A stretch of 64,000 nt of DNA, taken from contig CM049318.1 in assembly GCA_026874595.1 (NCBI GenBank), positions 40,714,456 through 40,778,455 of the forward strand. Direction: 5' to 3'. This stretch comes from Sipunculus nudus (taxonomy: Eukaryota; Annelida; Sipuncula; Golfingiida; Sipunculidae). The notes beneath the pieces were generated by a model, which saw nothing but the letters and a program-made list of their open reading frames with translations, made no database searches and was not told the DNA's origin. Position 1 is the stretch's first letter. Each line of letters starts with the position of its first letter. A program made the position numbers and the translations under genes. Shown here piece after piece: positions 53,155 through 64,000 of this stretch.

Positions 53155-53400
53155 AGATGGCAAAATATTGAGAGTGCTGGACTTGGTACTCCAAGGTTGT
53201 GGGTTTGAGTCCTGCACTGTGACTTCCTGCCAAGGACAAAGTCTTTACTTAGGGCACCCTTCTCCCCCAAGGAGTGAATGGTACTGGTCATGATTGGGTG
53301 AGCAGGCAGAATGTAGAATGGAAAAATCTGTAGCATCTACAAAGGCTTGAGGTAGGGTGTATAAAAGGCCGAGAAAAGCTACCAGAATTAGCATGCGAGT
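53155..53400 (+). repeat. tRNA-derived SINE
   Basis: A head with TATTGAGAGTGCTGGACTTGG (A-box region) is followed by GGTTTGAGTCC (53212-53222), one mismatch from the B-box consensus. An unrelated body follows to about 53400. The boundaries are approximate. Confidence 0.5.
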
Positions 53401-55195
53401 TAACAGGAAGACAGTGTAAAGATGAATGAGACTCTCTCTGAGTTATATCAGATAATAAACCCAACCTTTACCTTTCAGAAAGGTCAGCCGCAAGGCAAGT
53501 GAGCCTTGATAAAAATTTCAACATAACCTAGATAAAAATCTCAAGTTGGTGAAGGTATGTGCTCCCTTGGGTGCTCTCCAATTTGGTATATGCCTGGTGA
53601 GTTGAATATTTTTTCTAACATCACAGGCAAATGAACATGCCCTAGTGGTTCGGTTTTATTACAAAACCAAACATGAAACCATGGTAGGTACAGGATAACC
53701 TGGACTTCCACAGGTGCTTGTGACAGGTAGATCGTTAATCACATTCTATTTATAGACCATCCAGGAATCCACATAGTGATGTTAAATATTATCTGAGAAG
53801 ATTACTTAAATGATGCATGAGCTTGTTTGAAAGCCCATACAGTGATTATTACATCTCCACCCATTAGCTTCATGCTGCTATATTGATAGACTCCCCCCAC
53901 TAGGTCTGGTGCCCTGGCTGGTTTTATAACCAGGTATATTTGTGGCTAACCCTTCACCTTTTAGATAAATGCCAGGTGGATCAGGCTTAAATCTTAGCTC
54001 ATTCCCACTAAATCACTGACTTGTTTATAATAAAGGCAGAGGGGATGACAGTATCTGTAAACACAAACATTTTGTATCCATACACAAGTTACAGACATGT
54101 TTGAAACAGCTTTGTAGCAAGAAATCCACCAAGCCCCAAGGGTTATCTAATCTGCTAGAGTAGTGCAACTGTTGTGTCAATATGGATGTTTTTTATGTTA
54201 AAGAAAACCAGAGCTGATATGATGAACATGTAATTAATGAATCCTTTTGTGTTGAGATTTTTTATGGCTTCAGTGGATTTCAGGGTTCTTTTATGTGTAC
54301 CATGTGGATACGTCTGCTATTTAGGAACAGAACTCATTAGCTACAGAAATTTCTGCAGATAATGCCTTCTTCATTGTCATCTTATCAGCTAAGTTATCTT
54401 TTGAAAGTTAGATTGCTATTGGTTAAATGTAAGAGCACTTGTTTTCTTGCTCATTCAGTACCTAGTTCCAGGACCCTTGAGTTAATATTTTTATCTGTGT
54501 TTATTGTGTATCTCTTTCAGAAAAGAATATTTTCCTTGCAAAATTACCAAAATAATGGATTAAAGAGAACATGGTTGTTTGTGGTATTAAAATAAATTAT
54601 TAGGAGCAGTAAAACCAACAGGGTTATAGAAAAAGTGAAAGTATACAAAGTGAATACCCTGAAAAAAAAATCCATGGATTTTTCTGGAGATTTAAACAAA
54701 TTTAATTTAAATGACTTATGTTTATTTGAAATTAATTTCAATATACAGCTGAAAAGAATGAGTTTCCCTTTACATTATTTGCATCCCTTACATTATTTTC
54801 AATAACCAGAATACGCAATGCTGTGCCTGGGTGACCAAATACTAAGTTCATTTCCCATTTCATTTTTGCCAAAGTGATGAGTAACATACTGTCAGCCATC
54901 CAAAATGGGGGTCATCCTCACCAATATATGCCTCAGTCATATTTGTAAAAAAAAAATCCATATCATTGAAATGTATGTTTAAAATATAAAGACTGACATT
55001 ACATCAGGGAATGAAAACAGAACATCCATGAGAATTATTTTAAATTAATACTCCCAGGCGTTTCTTATTCAATTTGTAAAAGTGAAAATTAGATGATAAA
55101 TTCATATCCATTTACTTGAATGGTTTTCTCTTTTAAATTTTGTCCTTTGTTTATCAATCTGTACAAAGGTTGTTTTAACCCATCTCAGATGTGTT

Positions 55196-55285
55196 GACTA
55201 GATCCCTGTATCAGCGTCATGTAATGACACACATTCATTTGACTAGATCCCTGTATCAGCCTCATGTAATGACACACATTTATTT
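55196..55285 (+). repeat. 45-bp tandem duplication
   Basis: GACTAGATCCCTGTATCAGC starts at 55196 and 55241, and the two units differ at only a few positions (GTCAT/CTCAT, CATT/TATT). Recent local duplication; no coding content. Confidence 0.85.
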
Positions 55286-55849
55286 GATTTAAATCAGCCA
55301 TCACTGCCTTACTCTAGGTCACTTCCTTAGCTAAATACAGTGTCTTCCCTGGTCTTGATTAATGTGTTCAGGGACACCAGAGGGGAACCTACATTAGTGT
55401 ATCCAGGCATTATGGCTGCTCTCTCCCTGAGACAGCAGCCGCTATAACAGAATCTGAGATATCATTGAAATCTTTTAATATGAGATTTTTTTTAGTTCAG
55501 CACCGTAAATGGTGTGTGTCAATTCAGTATTATTGTCATTCATTCATATTGGTTTCAATGAAATTCCAGATGATATAGTGATAATCAATTAAAACAAATT
55601 ATTTCTTTGGATACAAGTATGCAACACTGTCTATGTCAGTCACAGTGCACTTTCATTGTTGATTATGTTTTATTTCTATGTTGAACTTGAAGATTCACGT
55701 CTAAACAAAGTTACATCTTTTACGCTGTCAGACTGATAATTTAGTCCTGAAGTAAAAATATAAAAACGTGAAGGGCACTCAGAAAAGAGGATACCACTGC
55801 CAAAGGAAAATAAACCTAATGGATCTGTCCTACTTTCTATATCTAAATG

Positions 55850-55990
55850 AAAATTGTATGTTTTATGTTCCCAGACCCATGTTTAGTCCCTCCACAATTT
55901 CTGACAGAAATCAGTGCGGTAGTTCTTGCATAATTCTGATAAATAAAATAATAGAGGTAAAAATGTAACCTCCTTGGCAAGGAAAAATAT
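55850..55990 (+). repeat. Non-LTR retrotransposon/SINE 3' tail fragment
   Basis: GAAATCAGTGCGGTAGTTCTTGCATAATTCTGATAA followed by TGTAACCTCCTTGGC repeats the order of words seen at 6690-6775 and 47730-47850. Diverged and truncated. Confidence 0.5.
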
Positions 55991-56246
55991 CAATTTAAAT
56001 AATTTTGGAGAGTTAATGTTAACATGAATAACTAATGACTTTAGTCACATATAATCTATCTTAAGGATCTGGTAGAGGGGACATTGATTCACATTTTTTC
56101 CAGGACCTCTGCCAGATTCTGGTTGAACCAGCATGAAATTTCCTAGCTCTAGAAACAGCAGACAACATGTTCTCTGTCTTAGGCAGCTTCCAGAATTAAT
56201 GATCAGGTGTAAATCTTCTCCATATGTTCTGTGTCTGCTAACACAA

Positions 56247-56262
56247 CCCCCCCCCCCCCCCC
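56247..56262. repeat. Poly-C run
   Basis: Sixteen consecutive C in intron 3. Confidence 0.95.
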
Positions 56263-59200
56263 AAACAGGCCAGCCATGGTTGGCAATACTGCATTAGGCC
56301 AGAGTAAAAAAATATCTGCTATTTTTCTCTATCTAGAATGTGTTTGATGAATGAGCACAAAGTCCTCAAAACAGATGTTCCAAAATGGTGGTCATACCAT
56401 TATTCCTTTGATATAATTATTATGTGTGTAAAAGGTATAGTTGTTGCTCTAGACAAAGTCTGGGTATACTATGGTTTCAGCATGGTCACACCACTGCTGG
56501 CGAATTTTCTCATAAGTGAGATGACTCACAAATCTTTATCAAACTTTACACATGCATAGATAATTGGTGAGAGGACGAAGCCTCTTTCAAATGGGGTCAT
56601 GACCTCACCAGGGGAGGGAAAATCACACAAAATCTTAAATTTTATTTGAAAGACTGCATAGATTGCTCCATAAGCCAGTTTTAAAGAAGATCTATGATTG
56701 TTTTGTCTTGTACAGGAGACTGGTGGCACCATGCACCTGTTATCCTTTTGTTGTTTGTCACAATAATTGTTTCTAGTAAGACCTCTGACTTATTTGAAGA
56801 CCAGTGCCCTTGACCTTCAAAGTGAAATCTGCAGATACTTGACATTTGTGAACCCCCAATACTTTTGAATAACTGCATTATTTTCTTCAAATTTGATACA
56901 CAAATTGTTTCTAGCAAGTCGTTGGACAATTAAAAATGTGGTGACCTGGACCTTGTTGGCCTTGTAAAGAGTCAATATATGGTTAAAAAGAAAATGCCTG
57001 TTTTAAAGTTGGTGTGCCCAGTCTGGGGATATTGTGGCTTCAACGATGCCAAAAATGTCTAGTTATAATGGATTTAACTATGTGATATTCATAATGCACC
57101 ATATCAAGAACCAAAGCATAATTTTAGACCTACCCTTCTAAGATGTTAGCAAAAATTCAGGTAACCATTGCCTAAACTAACATTTAAAAAAAATCACATT
57201 GCTGCATATTAGTTTCCCAGATTACATAAAATATATAATTTTGTGTGGCCTTACTGTTGTTAGAATCTTTGGTAGCTGATGCATCTTGTTTGTAATTTGG
57301 TCAGTATGTTCCAGCTGACTGTAAGAAAACAAGAGAATAACTAGGGTTCACACAACCTTCTTACAATCAGTACTAGCACAATTGACTTTTTCCCTAAAAT
57401 AAAACCAACCAGGTATACATGCTTGTTAGTGTGCCCTCAGTATCATCAAAATAACTGATGGTGTCTGGTATTTTCAGGTCTCAGATAAACATTAAATTTT
57501 TTTTTTCTGAATAATTGGAGAGTAGTAGTGTTTGAATGAAAAGAATGCTGCACAGATGTTAGAAATAACTCTGTCAGGAGGCTTCATGTTTTTTCTGTTG
57601 TTAATTTGTTTGTTAGTCGGATATTTTGTTGGTTTTTCTGTTAGAAACTTGACTCAAAATTTCATGGACAGATGTTGTTGGAATTTTATGGAGGGCTGGG
57701 GTAACACCCAAGGAACAATCTTATATATTTTGGAGGTTATTTATCATGCTGTAATTTAAAGATTTTGGCATCAAAAGTAAAAAAAAAAAAGTATTCCACT
57801 AGAAACTTAGCCAATACATGTCCCCTTGATACTAAACTCAGTCCTCAGGTAGATTCTTATCTGGACACTGTCCTAAGGATACTTTTGGTGATGCATCCCA
57901 TGACGAACCAAGGAAAGTTGTTTTTATTTCTCCCAGTCTCTCAAAAATGCTTATTGGTCTGTCATTTTGTGTACACACTAAAACCCATATGTCATAGATT
58001 GCATGTCTGAAATATGGGTATACAGCTGGTCACCTTAATATGTATTTATCAAAAATGATTCTTTATACCATTGTGAGATATGGCAATATATCTAATCTGA
58101 AGGCTAAAGACATTCTTTAGTGCATGGGCCACATTCAGTCTGGTGGGCAGAGCTGACTTGTGATGCAGCAGATTGGTGAACTGTGGTCCCTTTACTTTAT
58201 AGGCTTTTAATCAGTAGGGTGAAAGACCAATGCATTGAAGTAGAATTATTTGTTGTTATAACTCTAAAGGTCATGCAGTTTGCTTCTTCAGGCAAGATTC
58301 CTATACTGGTTTTACCTGACCTCATGCCAGTATTTCAGAAATGTGTAGCATTTAGGTAAAATACTCAAGGTCTAACAGCAGATGTTCTGAGTTATGGTTT
58401 GGATGTCAGTTTCTGTCATTAGATACTTCAGCCCATGTGTTGGCTGACCAAAACATACCCAGTAACATTAAAACTGACAAATCAGTGCTGACACCTTCTT
58501 TATTAAAAAAAATCATCTGACAACTGAGCTGTCAAGCATGCACAAGCACTATATGAAAAAAGTTTTGATAATCAATTTAATTGATGATTGGTCATTTTCT
58601 TTCACAATAATTTAACCGGTTGCATTTTGCATAATCAATCACAAATGATTGTGTTTTAATCCTGTCAGAAAGGTAAGAAAGAGAGGACACAAGGTTGTGA
58701 ACAGCATTAAAAGTAAACCTTGTGCAGAAAAAGAAGTGTCAAAAACCCTGCAGGTTCCTTGACCTTTCAGCATGATTTACAAGTTAGACTGAATTTTCTT
58801 TTTCAGCATCTTAGGTACATTTTCATACAGCAGATTTCCCGTTAATATAGAAGGTTCATTAAGTAATCAGTTAATGATCAATGATTTGTTGTTTTGTTTC
58901 TTTCCATCATCAAACATGATTTTACAACCAATTCCTACCACAAATAAATCTTCAACTTTAAATATCTAAAAAAAGGTATTTTTGATCAAACATGATTAAT
59001 AAATCATAATAATGATATTCATTTACCTGAATACAAGTGAAGCTCTGTAGCTTGATTAAAATACATTATCATGAATGGGTTTAATATTGTAATACAATAC
59101 AGGCCACCAAATTGGTTCTGTTTCTATAGATGCAGTAATATAATTATGAAATAATAAAAATAATAAACTCATATAAATTAATTCATTTTAAAGTTGATAT

Positions 59201-60835
59201 TTTTGTGCATTTGGCATTTCTTTGTTGATGCAGTTGTTTGGTGTCCAAGATATCACCACTGGCAGTTTTCGCTTGAGTTTGACAGGTCCAATAGATCCCC
59301 TAGTTTTGTGCAGTGTATAGTATTCAGTAAACATGAATGTTTGATGTGTCAGCTGTTTCCAGGCCAGTAGGTTACCTGTCAACAAGTGAGCTTCATGAAT
59401 GAAGCTCCTGATAATGATGGAGACCCTGCACATGGTGGAGACATCTGGCTGTGTATTCTCCATTGATTTGGACATAGACCAGCACCTGGAAGTTAAGGGT
59501 TTTAAAAAATCCCTGGTCCATTTGAATTTTTTTTTAGTTCTGTGTTTTTGCAGTAGTCTCATAAGATGGGTCATATTATTATATGGGCATTGTCTGTCAG
59601 TCAATAATATATTCAGGGCTCTCAGAAAAAAGGGGATAAGAGCCTCTTATGCTCAAAATCTCTTTTGGAAGAGCTGGTTTCCGGGTGTCCAAGTATTCCA
59701 TTGGACGCATGAGTGAAAGCTTGGAGCAGATCATATCTATTTCTTATGGCAGGCCCTAACCACTGCCCATCACCTCCAACAAACTAGTAAAAACTGTGCT
59801 CTCAACTGACCGTTTACCCTTTCATCTCACCATAACTGCATGATCGTATAAGAACAAGATATATAACCACATAGTAATGTCTTAACATACCAAAATATTG
59901 ATTAAAATGAACACAGACCCTTCAACATTTAATGAAGATCCCCACCCCTTAGGACACTGAAATCTCATTTAACTCTCCAAAAATTTAGCCTGAGCATCCA
60001 GGGTTTTAGGATAGAGGCATTCTGTATGATGCTAAACACAAATTACTCATTGAGTCAACATTGAGCAGAATAATGTGTAAAGATGAGGATAACACAACAC
60101 CAAGTGTTCCTTGGTGTGATAACCAGAATATCCCCAGCTGTGCTGTTTGGAAAAATCTGCAAAGTTTGGAAAAAAGATCACCAGTAAATCAGTCTGTCAA
60201 TGTTTATACAGAGCCAGCATCTTGAGTATTCTGCTGAGTTGACAGATTTATGGTTCCTGAAAAAAAATTCATTGTCAGGACGCCAGCTTCTCCTGGTCCT
60301 GTTATGCAGTATATTATTGAGTAAGCAAATAGAGGCACTGTCAGTGGCAGCTGAGCATACAAACTTGTCCAAGCATTTAAAATGCACCAAGCAGTGGCAT
60401 GTGGTGGTATTTGGAGGTGGAGCCATCTGGTGATGAAAACTGGTATTATTCTGATGTGTTTTGTGTACCTGTTTAGACCACCATCTGTCTGTTACTACTT
60501 GAACTAAATATTGTGAATTTAACTAGTCTCTCCAACAGATGCCAGGTGCCGCTACTGTTGGGGAGACTAGAATTTAACTTAATTATTACAGTAAATTATC
60601 ATATCAAAGGACAGTGTTTTCAACACATAAAAAATGATCTTAGAGTAAAACCTTATAAACCATTCAATCTAAACAAACCTGGCAGTTCAGTAGCTGCTTT
60701 CATTTCATGTTTTGAGGTGACTTCTATGATAATTTCTGTTGAGAGTCGTCTCGGGGTTTACTGTTTTGCTTTTCTGTCTAACTGAGTGGACTAAGTTGAT
60801 TAAGATAATTATCAGTGTATTTCCTATATTTTCAG

Positions 60836-61010
60836 GGAGCAGATATTGCGGGTTAAAAACGACGACAACATTCCCTTCTTGTTAGTCGGGAACAAGGGTG
60901 ATTTGGACGATAAACGCCAGGTCTCAGTGCAAGAAGCAGAGAACAGAGCACAGCAGTGGGGCGTTCCATACGTGGAGACATCGGCCAAAACTAGGGAAAA
61001 CGTAGATAAA
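60836..61010 (+). CDS. RALA: Ral small GTPase, coding exon 3 (residues 106-164)
   Basis: The exon begins with the last base of the Arg106 codon after TATTTTCAG, continues [20 protein letters not shown] and ends TRENVDK at the phase-0 donor AAA|GTAAGA (61011). It holds the guanine-specificity motifs: NKGD (residues 125-128, G4) and ETSAK (153-157, G5). Human RalA has NKSD; Gly at the third position is a tolerated variable site in the NKxD motif. The 175-base length restores the frame exactly after the phase-2 junction. The frame running past 61010 to a stop at 61061 is intron. Confidence 0.98.
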
Positions 61011-63675
61011 GTAAGAGAATGGGTCACTTCACACACAGATTTATTCAGTTTGTTTATTTAACACTAGATTTAATTTTTATATTTTGTTCATTTATTTATT
61101 TTTTAATAGTTTTTTGCATGTTGCCTGGTTTGTTTATAGGTGATATTAATCTATTTGCTGCCATCACTACAGTCTAAAATCAATTTGAAAAAAAAAAGTT
61201 ATCTTTAATGTCCTAAAGAGTAATTCCGGTAGGAGCACTGTTAACATATGTATGAAGGCAAGTATTGCAAAGAAAATATATCGTACCATCTGTTCTCTTC
61301 ATTTGGCTTTTTTATACCAAGAGATTTTACTTTCATTTAGTTTCTTTAAATTGATCTACAGTCATATGCACATTTTATTAAAAAATTAGAAAATATGTAC
61401 ATATGATTTATGCAGGGATTTATTTCATTATGTCAGTTATATTATGAGTTTGAATTAAGTTTCATGAGAAATGACATACCAGAGATAAGATATATATTTC
61501 TACTCTAGTTTGGGAAAAAAATCCTGTTTTAAGTCACATTTGCCATCCATTGAACAAGACGAACAAGCCTAGTACCTTCATATTTTAATGAAAAACTGTT
61601 TTTAATGTTGGATAATTACTGAAATCACAAAATATTACCATAAAATCTGTAACTCTTTGAAGTATTTTCTGATGTTTCCCAGCTCTGGACCTGTTTTGAA
61701 TTATAATTGGGATTAACATGTCACCCTTGTTGTTAAGAGTGTTATCAGGTGTTAACATACAATCTATATGTAATCATTTCACATAAACACTTATTATAGG
61801 TATCAGTGTTAGAAGTCATATATTAATGGTAATTTTTTACTGTTGTATCATAGGCCACTCCTGACTGTTTATCAATGTTCCATATTATCCATGTCATGGT
61901 CAAAATGTAGCCTGTTTATTACGGTTGTAATTTTGTATGAGAGTCAGCTCTTCACTGATTTATCTCTATGATACATTATTGACACAATTAAATCTGTATG
62001 ATGCCAGTTCTTATCAGGCTTCACTGGCTGCCTGTTACATAGTGCAATCTTTAAAATGCTTCTTTTCACCTTTCAAGCTTTAAATGAACAAGTACAAAAA
62101 TATAATCCTCTTGTGCTGACAACATCCTCTCCAATCAACAGTCTCTAATTCTCAGATAAATTTCTTTAGTCTTTGCTTTAAGGGCCAGTTAGCCACATTA
62201 GGTTAGGAGGCTTTGCTGATCCTGTGGTTAAGATGCAGAATCTCTTGCCATTTCACTTTGGAACATGTCTGTAAAGGACCCTTAATGATAAATTAAACGA
62301 AGAACCATCTTAGGATATGCCTTAGTCTTTTTAAATAGCTATTAGTAACATTGCAATTATAATTCTTCTTCTTATTATAATTATTATTACTGGTTTTGCT
62401 ATTCTTTACAGTTCACATACCATTTTCTTTATAATTTTGAAAGAATCTTAAGAAATAAAATTTTTGTTGGCTTCTTCCACAAAATAAAATTGTTTTTTTT
62501 TTACAGATTAAATCTCTATATTTTCTATATGTAACAGATTTTAAGTTGCTTTTCATTAGGTCTTGTTTCACAAAAATATATTTGGCCCTTGTTGCCTTTC
62601 ATCCAAAACAGTCTTTATCTATCTTTCCTCCGTTTAAATTGCTGTAATGCCTGTTTAAGTTGTTTTGTTATTGGCTGGAACAGTTGTAATTTCATTTTTT
62701 TCATTTAGTTTAGTGTGTCATGTAATTGTTTTCATAACTTATTTCTTGGTAAGTTTCATAATAATACTCTCTTACAAAAATATATATCTTTTCTATATCT
62801 TTTTATATAGTCTTTTCTATATCACATTAAAGTACAGTCAGGTTAAGTTTATCTACTTGTTTATAAAAGATACTGGATAATTTTCATTAACCAATTCTTC
62901 CCAAAATATCCAGGAAAATCTGATATAATATATAACATTTGCTATTTTCTACATGAAAGTTACATTGTAATCTTAATGAATATTCCCACACAGTAATCAT
63001 TTTAGTGAGACTTTGATAAATATTTATAATGTTAAACTGAAATAATTACATTGATGGTCAGCTTGAGAGTATTTTGTTGATTGATGGTCTGTAGGTTTTA
63101 GAACTAGATTTTGGTCATGGATCTTCAAGGGAAATCCACAAGAACAGTTGTCTTCTAACTACAGTGGTACCTGTGTACAAACCACCTGTCTTATAAGACA
63201 ACCTGTCTATTAAGACCGTCCATGAGTGAACCAAATGTATTCTTGTTCGTTATAACTGACCTGTCTAATTAGATAACCTAACCTGTGAATTAAAACCAGT
63301 ATCGGACACTCCCACAAGCAGTCTTATTACACAGGTTTCAATGAAGATGTTATTTCAGATTACCAAAATCTTTGAGATCTTATAAATACTTTTGAAAAAG
63401 TGTAGAGCATTGTATAATTAAAGGTTATTCGGGAGTTCTAACAACCAATCTCTCACTAAATTTTAATTAAACAGTCCTTTCTTTTTAATTTGAATAAAGC
63501 TCAATAAAGATATGTTATTTTGCACATAACTGAGCTTATGATGTGACTTTTTCACCTTCTTTTCTTTTTTTTAAAGATTTTATTAACTGGTTTGCTTTTT
63601 TTTGTTAACAAAAGACTAAGGCATGTGTTTATAGGAGTGATACCAGAACTGTATGCATGTGCTCTTGACTTGTAG
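61011..63675 (+). other. Ral intron 4 (about 2.7 kb)
   Basis: From donor GTAAGA at 61011 to the acceptor GACTTGTAG ending at 63675. Very AT-rich, with one transposon-end-like segment (63159-63335) and no other recognisable feature. Confidence 0.95.
63159..63335 (+). repeat. pogo-type MITE-like segment
   Basis: TA followed by CAGTGGTACCTGTGT, then repeated 'ACCTGTCT-ATTAAGACC' words. The overall style matches CAGT..ACC-type Tc1/pogo ends, but no right terminus was identified. Confidence 0.4.
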
Positions 63676-63810
63676 GTGTTTTTCGATTTAATGCGCTTGA
63701 TCCGATCCAAGAAACAGGCTTCACAGGTGGCTGCTGGGGGCAAAAAACAACCGAGCGGGAAGCCCCATAACAAGAGAGAACACAGAAAGAAGAAATGCAT
63801 CATTTTGTAA
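63676..63810 (+). CDS. RALA: Ral small GTPase, coding exon 4 (residues 165-208, C-terminus)
   Basis: The exon begins VFFDLMRLIRSKKQ after the TAG acceptor and ends at TAA (63808-63810). VFFDLMR completes the last helix of the G domain. The hypervariable region follows: an Ala/Gly/Gln stretch, then a polybasic segment ending HRKKK, then the CaaX box CIIL (Cys205). A terminal Leu predicts geranylgeranylation, as for other Ral proteins. Human RalA ends CCIL; this protein has a single cysteine there. The hypervariable region is more divergent than the rest, as is normal for the family. Confidence 0.97.
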   Translation: MFFDLMRLIRSKKQASQVAAGGKKQPSGKPHNKREHRKKKCIIL

Positions 63811-64000
63811 ACTAGCTCCTCCACTTAGCTGGTCGTGTCATGTGCAACCAAAGGTGCTTCTTAGTTTCAGTTCTGCCAGCTGATTTGCTGACCGCTGTCT
63901 GGCTCACGCTGTCCCCGTGCACGCTTCATCATTACCCATTACTCACATAAGCTCGACTGGGGTTGTTGACAACTACTGAATGCACATTTCACAGTATCTT
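63811..64000 (+). other. RALA: Start of Ral 3' UTR
   Basis: Sequence after the TAA has no AATAAA polyadenylation signal before the window ends, so the 3' UTR continues beyond it. Confidence 0.7.

Noticed and set aside
61011..61061. Read-through of Ral exon 3 to a stop at 61061
   Set aside because: The consensus donor AAA|GTAAGA at 61011 and the perfect continuation VFFDLMR at 63676 show that this is intron.

Overview
The window is AT-rich, gene-poor metazoan nuclear DNA with long introns, many microsatellites and several families of DNA transposons and SINE-like repeats. The best guess is a lophotrochozoan, probably a bivalve mollusc. That rests on the general look of the repeats and on the protein; no species-level marker was identified.

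One protein-coding gene is clearly supported and spans nearly the whole window on the + strand: the Ras-like small GTPase Ral (RalA/RalB orthologue). It has four coding exons, at 11015-11122, 31394-31602, 60836-61010 and 63676-63810, which join in phase (0, 2, 0) to give a complete 208-residue protein ending in the CaaX box CIIL. A promoter-like motif (CCGCCATCTTCCGG, 1213-1226) followed by a strong splice donor at 1335 suggests a non-coding first exon ending at 1334. An in-frame TAA lies in that exon, and no ATG intervenes before the start at 11015. The introns would be about 9.6, 20.3, 29.2 and 2.7 kb, and the 3' UTR runs off the right edge.

Layout: 1-1200 upstream flank; 1213-1334 probable promoter and exon 1; 1335-10968 intron 1, with a second promoter-like cluster at 3365-3462 and a decayed pogo/Tigger-type transposon at 7375-8287; 11123-31393 intron 2, with two Helitron-like copies, a 3.45-kb TTAA-flanked (Kolobok-like) element, a foldback element and a 2.4-kb dispersed repeat; 31603-60835 intron 3, with a second copy of that repeat plus 180 bp of flank, an inverted Helitron-like copy, MITEs, a 42-bp minisatellite, a 5S-rRNA-like segment and SINE or non-LTR tails; 61011-63675 intron 4; then the last exon.

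The most interesting non-genic signal is that two unrelated repeat families inside the introns carry perfect AGGTCA-N-AGGTCA direct repeats (DR1, the nuclear-receptor half-site arrangement), at least ten in total. Other notable points are the Helitron-like family with internal 280-bp tandem units and a terminal hairpin plus CTAGT, and a segmental duplication that carried flanking DNA with a repeat copy. I see no prokaryotic system, CRISPR array or second intact gene.
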